NCBI GenBank assembly: GCA_946403295.1
Contig: CAMIZL010000023.1
Span: 1 to 34,736, forward strand
Direction of reading: 5' to 3'
Length of the DNA stretch: 34,736 nt
Origin: an uncultured Clostridia bacterium
GTDB lineage: Bacteria; Bacillota; Clostridia; Lachnospirales; Lachnospiraceae
Part shown: piece by piece, positions 7,495-14,553 of the stretch
Layout of the letters: each line of letters opens with the position of its first letter
Position numbering within the stretch: position 1 is the stretch's first letter
Translations under genes and position numbers: made by a program
The notes under the pieces: generated by a model
What the model saw: the letters and a program-made list of their open reading frames with translations, nothing else
Told to the model about the DNA's origin: nothing
Databases searched by the model: none

Positions 7495-7657
7495 CCCGCA
7501 GGAGAAGCGGGGGAAAGCCGGACGACCCGCAGGAGAAGCGGGGGAAAAGCCGGACGACCCGCAGGAGAAGCGGGGGAGAGCCGGACGACCCGCAGGAGAA
7601 GCGGGGGAAAGCCGGACGACCCGCAGGAGAAGCGGGGAAAAACAAACGATCCGCAGG
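7493..7657. repeat. 31-bp tandem repeat array, each unit a small hairpin with AGGAGAA in the loop
   Basis: Five nearly identical units lie at 7493-7523, 7524-7555 (one extra A), 7556-7586, 7587-7617 and 7618-7647, then a partial unit to 7657. Every unit holds CCCGC, AGGAGAA, GCGGG in that order, so RNA copies can fold as a 5-bp GC stem with a 7-nt loop displaying GGA. The unit length does not preserve frame, and all three forward frames are largely open through the array. It starts inside the GNAT stop codon and ends 44 bases before the PAP2 gene. Base composition (G-rich, strand-biased) is unlike the flanking genes. Confidence 0.9.
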
Positions 7658-7701
7658 ATGAACCTGAGAATAGATCCGCGGATAAAGAGAGGAATACGAA
7701 A

Positions 7702-8358
7702 ATGAATTTAGGAAAGAAATTAACACTCTGGGGAATAGGTTTCATGTCGGCGGCGATGCTCTTTACCGTCATGGTGGCCGGAATTGACGTAAGGGCGATC
7801 GGACCGAAGGATTCATCGGTCGGACTGGCGGGTCTTAACAGCGCGTTCGCCGATGCGTTCGGAACAAACAGAGTCCTTTACGGATTCTCGGAATTCGGAG
7901 GTTATATCGCAATACTTACGGCGCTTGCATTCGCCGGAGTGGGTGTATATCAATTGATCAAAAGAAAGAAGATATTTAAAGTCGATTATTGTATCCTCAG
8001 TATGGGAGTGCTTTATATTGCGGTCGGGATCATATATGTGGTCTTTGATAAATTTGTCATCAATTACAGACCGGTTTTGGAGGTCGACGGGACACTTGAA
8101 TCGTCATTTCCGTCATCGCACACGCTGCTCGCGGTTTGTATCTTTATCCCTGCCATATTTGCGCTCGGACGTGTGATGAAGGACAAGAAGACGGCATTTG
8201 TTCTTTCGATAGTCCTGGCATTCCTTACGGTGCTTGTCGTTTTATGCAGATTGTTTTCGGGCGTACACTGGCTCACGGATATGATAGGCGGAGGTTTTTA
8301 CAGCCTCGCACTTATATTTTTCTATATGGGCGCCAATCTCACTTATGAATACAGATAG
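7702..8358 (+). CDS. PAP2-family membrane phosphatase
   Basis: A 218-residue membrane protein with about six spans and the three PAP2 motifs: KFVINYRP (K117, R123, P124), FPSSH (S138, S139, H140; usual PSGH) and RLFSGVHWLTD (R183, H189, D193). These are the residues that form the phospho-histidine intermediate, so activity is expected. Family members dephosphorylate lipid phosphates such as undecaprenyl pyrophosphate or phosphatidate at the outer membrane face; which one applies here is unknown. AGAGAGG upstream of the ATG supports the start. An open frame through the repeat array ends at TGA 7703-7705, overlapping this ATG by 4 bases. Confidence 0.88.
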   Translation: MNLGKKLTLWGIGFMSAAMLFTVMVAGIDVRAIGPKDSSVGLAGLNSAFADAFGTNRVLYGFSEFGGYIAILTALAFAGVGVYQLIKRKKIFKVDYCILSMGVLYIAVGIIYVVFDKFVINYRPVLEVDGTLESSFPSSHTLLAVCIFIPAIFALGRVMKDKKTAFVLSIVLAFLTVLVVLCRLFSGVHWLTDMIGGGFYSLALIFFYMGANLTYEYR

Positions 8359-8367
8359 GTATTTGCG

Positions 8368-8577
8368 ATGAAAAATAAGACCGGAGATAAAAAAATAATG
8401 CACCCGTCTTGCGATGGATGCATGTATTACGAATATGATGACGAATACGGCGAATACTACTGCGTGGAAAGCTTCATAGACGAAGACGATTATGCACGCA
8501 TGGCCGGTGATTCAAGGACGGGATGCCCGTATTACCGTGCAGGTAACGAATATACCATAGTTAAAAAACAGATATAA
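8368..8577 (+). CDS. Small cysteine-containing protein, DUF6472-like
   Basis: A 69-residue acidic protein with SCDGCMYYEYDDEYGEYYC and, later, GCPYYRAGNEYTIVKKQ. The CxxC, single Cys and CPYY spacing matches the DUF6472 group that I recall from Clostridia; function is unknown, and four cysteines suggest metal binding. The start is uncertain: ATG 8368 has only a weak AGG upstream, whereas the in-frame ATG 8398 has GGAGA 10 bases before it and would give 59 residues starting MHPSCDGC. It follows the PAP2 gene by 9 bases and is probably cotranscribed. Confidence 0.75.
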   Translation: MKNKTGDKKIMHPSCDGCMYYEYDDEYGEYYCVESFIDEDDYARMAGDSRTGCPYYRAGNEYTIVKKQI

Positions 8578-8611
8578 TATCAAACACCGAAAACACGGAT
8601 CGCGGTCGGGA

Positions 8612-9130
8612 TCAGTTCTGAGCGCGATTTCTTGCTTCTTTGAGCTGTTCTTTGTCGATATGACCGTTTGCGATCGTCTGTTCGACCCAGAGTCTTAAAG
8701 AACGGACCGAAAGAGATATATCATCAAGATGCTTTTCGATGATCGCGAATTCATCGTACTCTTCTTCGGTTATCTCGCCGTCAACGGAGATGTTGATGAG
8801 CTTGTCTTTCTCTTTCTCGAAATGATTGAGAGAGGATATGATCTCGAGTACGATCTGTGAGAGATCCTTAAGACGAAGCTCGGGAACATTCTTCCTTCCG
8901 ATGGGGCATTCGTGAGAACAGAAATAATTGCAGAGAGCAGGAGCTTTGTATGCTTCCGCCATTGCAAGGATCTCATCGGGATGAGGAAGCGATTTCTCAC
9001 TCTCGATCTTCTCAATCCTGTCTGCGGACATGAAGACCATCAGATCCGAAGCCTTTTCTCGCGTCAGCTCAAGGCTTTCACGGCTTTGCTGATAGATATT
9101 TTTGTTTTCCTTTATTGAACGTTTTCCCAT
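8612..9130 (-). CDS. XRE-family helix-turn-helix regulator with Cys cluster and C-terminal helical domain
   Basis: A 172-residue protein. Residues about 13-65 form an XRE-type helix-turn-helix (SRESLELTREKASDLM, then DRIEKIESEKSLPHPDEILAMAEAY). C67, C71 and C75 in CNYFCSHEC form a cluster that may bind metal or sense redox state. Residues about 85-165 are predicted to be helical and may oligomerise. CTCCTTT on the plus strand (AAAGGAG for this gene) lies 11 bases before the ATG. A perfect 23-bp palindrome sits 44-66 bases upstream of the start and is the natural candidate for autoregulation. The gene converges on the DUF6472-like gene with a 34-base gap. Confidence 0.8.
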   Translation of the reverse strand: MGKRSIKENKNIYQQSRESLELTREKASDLMVFMSADRIEKIESEKSLPHPDEILAMAEAYKAPALCNYFCSHECPIGRKNVPELRLKDLSQIVLEIISSLNHFEKEKDKLINISVDGEITEEEYDEFAIIEKHLDDISLSVRSLRLWVEQTIANGHIDKEQLKEARNRAQN

Positions 9131-9173
9131 CTTGATCGCAGCTCCTTTACATTCTTCCCGGTACGTCCGTGTC

Positions 9174-9196
9174 TAATTTGCGGAATCCGCAAATTA
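9174..9196. promoter_or_regulatory. Perfect 23-bp palindromic operator candidate upstream of the XRE gene
   Basis: Arms TAATTTGCGGA (9174-9184) and TCCGCAAATTA (9186-9196) are exact reverse complements around one central A. Direct repeats TACGTCC flank it at 9162-9168 and 9199-9205. It has no U tract and lies in the leader or promoter of the divergently read XRE gene, so a dimeric repressor site is more likely than a terminator. Confidence 0.6.
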
Positions 9197-9248
9197 AATA
9201 CGTCCAATTTTCGGTTTGGGTGGAAATAACACAACACTGATATTTTAC

Positions 9249-9260
9249 ATAAACGTTTAT
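9249..9260. promoter_or_regulatory. 12-bp palindrome ATAAACGTTTAT, LacI/CcpA-type site candidate
   Basis: A perfect palindrome centred on CG with the AAACGTTT core seen in LacI-family operators. It lies in the 355-bp divergent gap between the XRE gene and the SPFH operon. Only the symmetry is seen; the binding protein is a guess. The rest of the gap is A/T-rich with no gene. Confidence 0.3.
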
Positions 9261-9366
9261 GATATTTCAACCAAAAACGCCTGATTTGTCTGTCTTCGGC
9301 GATTTGGGTCCGTATAATTACCACAAAAAAACAAAATGCGCACTTGTGAGATGTGTTATTACTCTA

Positions 9367-9395
9367 TTGCACTACGTAGAGAAAAAACATATAAT
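9367..9395 (+). promoter_or_regulatory. Promoter of the SPFH / zinc-ribbon / TPM operon
   Basis: TTGCAC (9367-9372), a 17-bp spacer and a perfect TATAAT (9390-9395). The leader to the ATG at 9486 would be about 84 nt. It looks like a housekeeping sigma-A promoter and does not resemble the SigW-type promoter that controls the related operon in Bacillus. Confidence 0.75.
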
Positions 9396-9485
9396 TGATG
9401 ACAGATACCGGCTCGATAAAGATGCATCCGAAAGGACGCAAAAAGAGTCCGGCGGTTATAATGCGTAATTGAAAGGAGTTTACAC

Positions 9486-10679
9486 ATGGGACTTATTAAG
9501 GCAGCTCTCGGAGCAGCAGGTGGCGTCCTCGCCGATCAGTGGAAAGAATTCTTTTATTGCGAGGCAATAGACAAGGACATTCTTGTTGTTAAGGGACAGA
9601 AGATGATCGGATCCCGTTCTTCGAACACTAAGGGAAGCGACAATATCATTTCTAACGGCAGCGGTATCTGCGTAGCGGACGGTCAGTGTATGATCATTGT
9701 TGATCAGGGAAAGGTAGTTGAATTCTGTGCCGAGCCCGGCGAATTCACATATGACACTTCATCCGAACCCAGCATCTTTGCAGGCAGCCTCGGAAAGAGC
9801 ATCATCGAATCCTTCAAGACCTTCGGAAAGCGTTTTACATACGGCGGAGACACAGGCAAGGATCAGAGGGTATATTATTTCAACACCAAAGAGATCATCG
9901 ACAACAAGGTTGGTACACCCAGCCCCGTACCTTTCAGAGTAGTTGATACGAATATCGGCCTCGACATCGACATCAGGATGAGATGTAATGCCGTATATTC
10001 CTACAAGATCACCGATCCGCTTCTTTTCTACACAAACGTTTGCGGTAACGTGACAAATACTTACGATCGTTCGGAGATCGACGCACAGCTCAAGAGCGAG
10101 CTTCTTGCAGCTCTTCAGCCCGCATTCAGCAAGATTTCGGATCAGGGAATCCGTTACAGCTCGATCGCCGGCCATACACTTGAACTTGAGAAGGCTCTTC
10201 GTGAAGTCCTTGTTGAGAAGTGGACAAACAATCGTGGTATCACACTTCATACATTTAATATCAATTCGATCAATGCGGATCCTCAGGACGAGGAGATGAT
10301 CCGTCAGGCTCAGAGAAATGCCATCTACCGCGATCCTACCATGGCAGCCGCAACTCTTGTCGGTGCACAGAGCCAGGCTATGCAGGATGCGGCAAAGAAT
10401 TCCGCAGGCGCCATGACAGGCTTTATGGGCATGGGTATGGCAGCTCAGGCAGGCGGAGTAAACGCCCAGAATCTTTTCGCAATGGGACAGCAGCAACAGG
10501 CAGCGGCTCCCGCACCCGCAGCAGGTTCGTGGACATGCCAGTGCGGTACTGTCAACACCGGTAAGTTCTGCAGCAACTGCGGTACACCCGCACCCGCTCC
10601 CGCAGGAGAATGGACATGCAAGTGCGGAACTGTCAATACAGGTAAGTTCTGCAGCAATTGCGGTTCACCCAGGGCTTAA
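9486..10679 (+). CDS. SPFH-domain protein with two C-terminal zinc ribbons (YdjI-like)
   Basis: A 397-residue protein. Residues about 20-290 are an SPFH (band 7) domain with no membrane span, including VADGQCMIIVDQGKVVEF near the start. Residues 300-345 are an Ala/Met/Gln-rich linker. Two tandem zinc ribbons follow: C351, C353, C362, C365 and C378, C380, C389, C392, with nearly the same residues in both. The architecture is that of Bacillus YdjI, a soluble flotillin-like protein recruited to the membrane by YdjG and YdjH to help PspA-type envelope stress protection. The two following genes resemble these partners. GAAAGGAG precedes the ATG. The duplicated zinc ribbon (DNA copies near 10530 and 10611) is a recent-looking intragenic duplication. 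Confidence 0.9.
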   Translation: MGLIKAALGAAGGVLADQWKEFFYCEAIDKDILVVKGQKMIGSRSSNTKGSDNIISNGSGICVADGQCMIIVDQGKVVEFCAEPGEFTYDTSSEPSIFAGSLGKSIIESFKTFGKRFTYGGDTGKDQRVYYFNTKEIIDNKVGTPSPVPFRVVDTNIGLDIDIRMRCNAVYSYKITDPLLFYTNVCGNVTNTYDRSEIDAQLKSELLAALQPAFSKISDQGIRYSSIAGHTLELEKALREVLVEKWTNNRGITLHTFNINSINADPQDEEMIRQAQRNAIYRDPTMAAATLVGAQSQAMQDAAKNSAGAMTGFMGMGMAAQAGGVNAQNLFAMGQQQQAAAPAPAAGSWTCQCGTVNTGKFCSNCGTPAPAPAGEWTCKCGTVNTGKFCSNCGSPRA

Positions 10680-10707
10680 AAATCATATTAATTATCACAT
10701 GCGTATG

Positions 10708-10747
10708 ACAACCCCCGTGTCCCCCGTAAGGGACACCGGGGGGTTGT
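10708..10747 (+). other. Large GC-rich intercistronic hairpin
   Basis: ACAACCCCC plus GTGTCCC on the left pairs with GGGACAC plus GGGGG and TTGT on the right, with a short loop and one or two bulged bases. It occupies most of the 92-base gap between the SPFH gene and the zinc-ribbon gene. There is no U tract; the right arm is followed directly by ATG 10748. An mRNA processing or stability element that separates the expression levels of the two cistrons is more likely than full termination. Confidence 0.6.
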
Positions 10748-10771
10748 ATGCTCATGGGAAGAGGAGTAGAC

Positions 10772-11866
10772 ATGGCTTTACTTGAATACAAGTGTCCGTG
10801 CTGTTCGGGTGCAATTGAATATAACAGTACCGTGGGCAAGATGAAATGTCCTTATTGCGATACCGAATTCGAGATGGAGACACTTAAGGAAATGGATGAT
10901 GCCATTTCCGAAGATACCATCAACGACGATCTTTCATGGGATACCAAAGCAGGCCTTGAATGGGGCGATGCCGAGGCATCGGGCATGGTAAGCTACGAAT
11001 GCAAATCCTGCGGAGCAAAGATCACATTTGATTCTACGACAACAGCGTCGTCGTGTCCTTTCTGCGACAACCCCATCGTTATGACGGCAGGTTTCGTGGG
11101 CGGATTGAAACCCGATTTTGTAATTCCTTTCAAACTTGATAAAAAAGCCGCAAAAGAAGCCTTCAACAAGCATCTTACAGGCAAGAAGCTTCTGCCCCGG
11201 GTATTTAAGGATCAGAATCACATAGACGAGATCAAAGGCGTTTATGTTCCATTTTGGATCTTTGATTCGAATGCGGATGCCAATATGGTATTCAAAGGGA
11301 CAAAAGTGCGCCGTTATACATCGGGACAATATGATGTCACGGAGACCAGCTATTACAGAGTCCTTCGTTCGGGAAGCATGGCATTCGCCAACATACCCGT
11401 TGACGGTTCCGAAAAGATGGACGATGCGCTCATGGATTCCGTTGAACCCTTTGACGTAAAGGATGGAGTTGAATTCCAGTCTGCATATCTTGCGGGATAT
11501 TGTGCGGATAAATACGATGTTTCGCCCGAAGATTCGATCGAGCGTGCGAACAGGCGTATCCGTAACAGTACAGAAGCCGCATTCAGGGCTACGGCATCCG
11601 AATATACGACTCTTTCGACGGAAGCAAACAACATAAAACTCAGTAACGGCAAGACAAGATATGCGCTTCTTCCGCTGTGGATCTTAAATACCACATGGAA
11701 CGGCGAGAAATATGTATTTGCCATGAACGGACAGACCGGTAAATTTGTGGGAAATCTTCCCTGCGATAAAGGACTCTATAAGAAGTTCCTCTTTACCGGA
11801 ACGCTTGTCGGTACCGCCGTTGTTGCCGCAGGATGGTTCCTGCTGCACTTCATAGGCTTACTGTAA
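10772..11866 (+). CDS. Double zinc-ribbon protein with C-terminal membrane anchor (YdjG-like)
   Basis: A 364-residue protein. Zinc ribbon 1 uses C8, C11 (or C10), C26 and C29; zinc ribbon 2 uses C77, C80, C95 and C98. A central beta-rich region (about 105-330) contains VIPFKLDKKAAKEAF and YVPFWIFD, and residues about 340-362 form one membrane span at the C terminus. This layout matches Bacillus YdjG, which with YdjH anchors the SPFH protein YdjI at the membrane. I placed the start at ATG 10772 because GAGGAG stands just upstream; an in-frame ATG at 10748 abuts the hairpin. The TPM gene follows 17 bases later. Function in this organism is inferred from the operon. Confidence 0.82.
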   Translation: MALLEYKCPCCSGAIEYNSTVGKMKCPYCDTEFEMETLKEMDDAISEDTINDDLSWDTKAGLEWGDAEASGMVSYECKSCGAKITFDSTTTASSCPFCDNPIVMTAGFVGGLKPDFVIPFKLDKKAAKEAFNKHLTGKKLLPRVFKDQNHIDEIKGVYVPFWIFDSNADANMVFKGTKVRRYTSGQYDVTETSYYRVLRSGSMAFANIPVDGSEKMDDALMDSVEPFDVKDGVEFQSAYLAGYCADKYDVSPEDSIERANRRIRNSTEAAFRATASEYTTLSTEANNIKLSNGKTRYALLPLWILNTTWNGEKYVFAMNGQTGKFVGNLPCDKGLYKKFLFTGTLVGTAVVAAGWFLLHFIGLL

Positions 11867-11883
11867 GAAAGGAGGACAAGACA

Positions 11884-12717
11884 ATGAAAAAGATATTCGG
11901 ATCACTCATGCTTGCCTCTCTTTTAGCGGTAGCAGCAAGCATATTCCTTTTCGGAGGAGAAGCAAAAGCAGATGATTCAAAGATCGGTAAGGGAGCAACG
12001 GACTATCAAAAATTGTTCGACTTCGACGATTTTATCAGTGATGAAAAAGAGGCTGAATTCGAAAGCCGTCTTCAGGCATTGAGCGATAAATACGGTGCCG
12101 ATGTTGTTGCGGTTTTTGATATCGACCGTCCGGCCAGACCGGAATATAATATTCCCGATGAACTCGAGGCAACCGAATTATACGCCATAGATTTTTATAA
12201 CGAGCCGTTTTCGGATGGCGGAAGATACTCGGATGACGGTATCATCTTTATGTTCACGATGGCGGACAGATCGGTATCGATCCAGTCTGTTGATGTGATC
12301 GGTGATGTCGTTACATTTGATGACAGGGAATCTATCCTTGACGATATGATGACCGACTTTCACAACAATAACTTTGATGCGGTACTTGATATCTACATCA
12401 ATGAAGTGGAAGAACTCTTTGAAGGCTATGGCTCAAGAGTGGTCAGACAGTGGATTTTCAGATGCGTTATATTCCTCGTGATCGGTCTTATCATAGGCCT
12501 TATAAGGGTAAGTGTACTTAAGGGTCAGTTAAAGAGCGTTGCGATCAAGACAGAGGCCTCGGACTATATCGTGCCCGGTAGCTTCAACCTCAGGAATTCA
12601 CGTGATTTCTTCCTGTACAAGACCGTTTCGAGAGTAAGAAGACAGTCTTCGTCGGGAGGCGGTTCGTCTCATTCGTCCGGCGGACGTTCGTTCTCGGGTT
12701 CTTCGCGACACGTTTGA
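11884..12717 (+). CDS. TPM-domain membrane protein (YdjH-like)
   Basis: A 277-residue protein. Residues 1-31 are a signal peptide (hydrophobic LMLASLLAVAASIFLFGG, AKA cleavage site). Residues about 40-165 are a TPM (DUF477) domain with the usual DGIIFMF core, expected outside the cell. One span lies at about 195-216 and the cytoplasmic tail is Ser/Gly-rich, ending GGGSSHSSGGRSFSG, as in many TPM proteins. It is the natural third partner of a YdjI-YdjG-YdjH complex. AAGGAGG 5 bases before the ATG fixes the start; an earlier in-frame start at 11833 lies inside the upstream gene. It is the last gene before the triplicated terminator. Confidence 0.85.
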   Translation: MKKIFGSLMLASLLAVAASIFLFGGEAKADDSKIGKGATDYQKLFDFDDFISDEKEAEFESRLQALSDKYGADVVAVFDIDRPARPEYNIPDELEATELYAIDFYNEPFSDGGRYSDDGIIFMFTMADRSVSIQSVDVIGDVVTFDDRESILDDMMTDFHNNNFDAVLDIYINEVEELFEGYGSRVVRQWIFRCVIFLVIGLIIGLIRVSVLKGQLKSVAIKTEASDYIVPGSFNLRNSRDFFLYKTVSRVRRQSSSGGGSSHSSGGRSFSGSSRHV

Positions 12718-12755
12718 GATCTATCCCTTCGGATCATGTTATTATCGTATCTTAC

Positions 12756-12833
12756 GCGGTCGGCAAAAATGCCGGCCGCTTTTTGAATAAATATGCCGGC
12801 CGCTTTTTGAATATATATGCCGACTGCTTTTTT
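12756..12833 (+). terminator. Terminator with a triplicated 3' arm and U tract
   Basis: Left arm GCGGTCGGC (12756-12764) pairs with GCCGGCCGC (12771-12779), followed by TTTTT. The right arm and T run are then repeated at a 24-bp period: GCCGGCCGC 12795-12803 with TTTTT, and GCCGACTGC 12819-12827 with TTTTTT. The single left arm can pair over nine positions with the first and third right arms with one G-U pair each, and with the second as with the first. It closes the SPFH operon and precedes the bactofilin promoter. Confidence 0.85.
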
Positions 12834-12845
12834 CTGAATAAAATG

Positions 12846-12874
12846 ATGACATTTGTTGGATGATATAATATAAT
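12846..12874 (+). promoter_or_regulatory. Promoter of bactofilin and the pyrH operon
   Basis: ATGACA (12846-12851), a 17-bp spacer and TATAAT (12869-12874). A second overlapping TATAAT is at 12864-12869. It is the only clear promoter between the terminator and pyrH, so bactofilin and pyrH are probably cotranscribed. Confidence 0.7.
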
Positions 12875-12917
12875 GATTTAAGATTTACATTGAATTATTG
12901 TGTAAGAGGAGGCTAAT

Positions 12918-13742
12918 ATGGGTTTTTTCAAGGATATTAACGGAGAAGTTGACAATAATGCCGACGATCTTGTGAATGTTACAGCTGATGAGGATGTGGA
13001 TGCATCTCTGCTCGAGAGTCTTTTTGACGGAAGCAGCGACAGTGATGATATCGCGGTTGTTGACGAAAAATATGATATCGAGGATCCTGTTGTGACAGAA
13101 GAGCCCAAGGAAGAAGAGCTTGGGGACGATCCTTTTGCAAGCGTAGCTACACAAGAGGAGCCTGTTATAGATCTCGGTGCTCCCGAGGTTGCGATCGAGG
13201 AGCCTGTGAAGGAAGAAGTTGCGGCACCCGCAGAAGAAATTTCATTTAAGAGCCTTGATGAAAGTGCTCCCAAGGCACCCGCAAGAAGCGGTGCGAACGA
13301 TGATCAGGTTACCGTTATCACAAAGGGTACCACTATCAACGGATCGATCATTTCGGACTGCTCACTTAACGTTATGGGTACCATTAACGGCGATATCGAG
13401 TGCGTGGGCAAGCTTACGATCTCGGGTAATGTAGCCGGCAATTCGACGGCATCCGATGTATTTGTCAGCGCCAAGAGACTTAACGGTAACATCGACAGTG
13501 AAGGCACCGTTAAAGTCGGTCTCGGAACGGTGGTTGTCGGTGATATCAAGGCAGGATCGGCAGTTGTTGCCGGCGCCGTAAAGGGTGAGCTTGATATTCA
13601 GGGACCTATCGTTATAGATTCAACAGCCATAATCAAGGGCAATGTAAAAGCTAAGTCGGTTCAGATGAACAACGGAGCTATTCTCGAAGGCTTCTGTTCT
13701 CTTATTTACTCGTCCGTCAGCGTAGACGATATCTTTGAATGA
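12918..13742 (+). CDS. Bactofilin-family cytoskeletal protein
   Basis: A 274-residue protein. Residues 1-130 are an acidic, probably disordered region rich in Asp, Glu, Pro and Val. Residues about 133-260 are a bactofilin beta-helix: VTVITKGTTINGSI, then short repeats GTINGDIECVGKLTISG, LNGNIDSEGTVKVG and IIKGNVKAKSVQMN spaced about 17-20 residues. Bactofilins form non-polar filaments without nucleotide and help in shape, division or wall synthesis. The long acidic N-terminal region is more than the usual short tail. AGAGGAGG precedes the ATG. The gene stands where rpsB-tsf often sits upstream of pyrH, 16 bases before pyrH, so filament and growth genes share a transcript. Confidence 0.9.
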   Translation: MGFFKDINGEVDNNADDLVNVTADEDVDASLLESLFDGSSDSDDIAVVDEKYDIEDPVVTEEPKEEELGDDPFASVATQEEPVIDLGAPEVAIEEPVKEEVAAPAEEISFKSLDESAPKAPARSGANDDQVTVITKGTTINGSIISDCSLNVMGTINGDIECVGKLTISGNVAGNSTASDVFVSAKRLNGNIDSEGTVKVGLGTVVVGDIKAGSAVVAGAVKGELDIQGPIVIDSTAIIKGNVKAKSVQMNNGAILEGFCSLIYSSVSVDDIFE

Positions 13743-13758
13743 TCCGGAGAACCTGAAC

Positions 13759-14466
13759 ATGGCACGTTTTAACAGAATTATGATCAAACTCAGCGGCGAG
13801 GCTCTCGCCGCTGAAAAAAAGACAGGTTTTGACGATGCAACCTGTCTTGCTGTTGCAAAACAGATAAAAACCGTTGTCGAAAACGGCACACAGGTGGCGA
13901 TCGTCATCGGAGGAGGAAACTTCTGGAGAGGAAGAACCGGAGGCGGAATCGACAGACTTAAGTCCGATCAGGTTGGAATGCTCGCTACGGTCATGAACTG
14001 CGTATTCATGTCGGAGATCTTACGTACGGTCGGAGTTAAGACAAGGGTTTATACCCCGTTTATCTGCGGCGATATCGCGAAACTCTTTAACAAGGATGAT
14101 GTCATTGAGGATATGGAAAACGGGAAAGTGGTTTTCCTTGCCGGAGGTACAGGACATCCTTATTTCTCGACAGATACGGCATGTGCTCTTCGTGCGATCG
14201 AGCTTGACTGCGAAAGCATCCTGATGGCAAAGTCGATCGACGGTGTATATAGTGCCGATCCCGAGAAAGATCCCACTGCCGTCAAATATGACACCATTTC
14301 ACTCAAAGAAGTGATAGCAAAGGGACTTGGCGTTATAGACGCCGCATCCGCGGTACTTTGCAGTGAGAACAAGATGCCGCTTCTCATATTCTCGCTCAAT
14401 GAGGAGAATTCGATCGCCAGGAGCGCGGCCGGAGAGAAGACGGGAACGGTTGTTACCGTTGACTGA
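13759..14466 (+). CDS. pyrH: UMP kinase
   Basis: A 235-residue bacterial UMP kinase of the amino acid kinase fold. It has IMIKLSGEAL at the N terminus, VIGGGNFWRGR, GMLATVMNC, FLAGGTGHPYFSTDTACALRA and AKSIDGVYSADPEKDPTA, all standard PyrH signatures. It makes UDP from UMP and ATP and is allosterically controlled by UTP and GTP. The start is ATG 13759, preceded by GGAG; an in-frame TTG at 13735 overlaps the bactofilin stop and is less likely. Confidence 0.97.
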   Translation: MARFNRIMIKLSGEALAAEKKTGFDDATCLAVAKQIKTVVENGTQVAIVIGGGNFWRGRTGGGIDRLKSDQVGMLATVMNCVFMSEILRTVGVKTRVYTPFICGDIAKLFNKDDVIEDMENGKVVFLAGGTGHPYFSTDTACALRAIELDCESILMAKSIDGVYSADPEKDPTAVKYDTISLKEVIAKGLGVIDAASAVLCSENKMPLLIFSLNEENSIARSAAGEKTGTVVTVD

Positions 14467-14480
14467 AGATTTAACGGAAG

Positions 14481-14522
14481 CCTGCTTAGCAAAATGTTTT
14501 GCGGGGAACCGATCGCGGCAGG
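14481..14522 (+). other. Intercistronic hairpin structure between pyrH and frr
   Basis: In the 87-base gap, GCAAAA and TTTTGC (14489-14502) form a small hairpin with a 2-base loop, enclosed by CCTGC (14481-14485) and GCAGG (14518-14522). There is no U tract, so it is not a terminator. A processing or translational control role for frr is possible; only the pairing is seen. Confidence 0.35.
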
Positions 14523-14553
14523 AAAACGCAATTGAGAAAGAGGAGGTTTACAT

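Noticed and set aside
7487-7705. A 72-residue open frame through the 31-bp repeats that ends in ATGA overlap with the PAP2 start
   Set aside because: It starts at TTG inside the GNAT gene without a ribosome binding site, consists almost only of the repeat (RPAGEAGE-like), and the other frames are open too. The frame is a by-product of stop-poor repeats.
9249-9260. The AAACGTTT palindrome as a confirmed carbon-catabolite cre site
   Set aside because: It lacks the flanking consensus bases of a good cre and is not near a sugar gene; it is kept only as a weak regulatory candidate.
9259-9468. 69-residue open frame in the gap before the SPFH operon
   Set aside because: It runs across the promoter and leader of the SPFH operon and lacks a ribosome binding site or recognisable composition.
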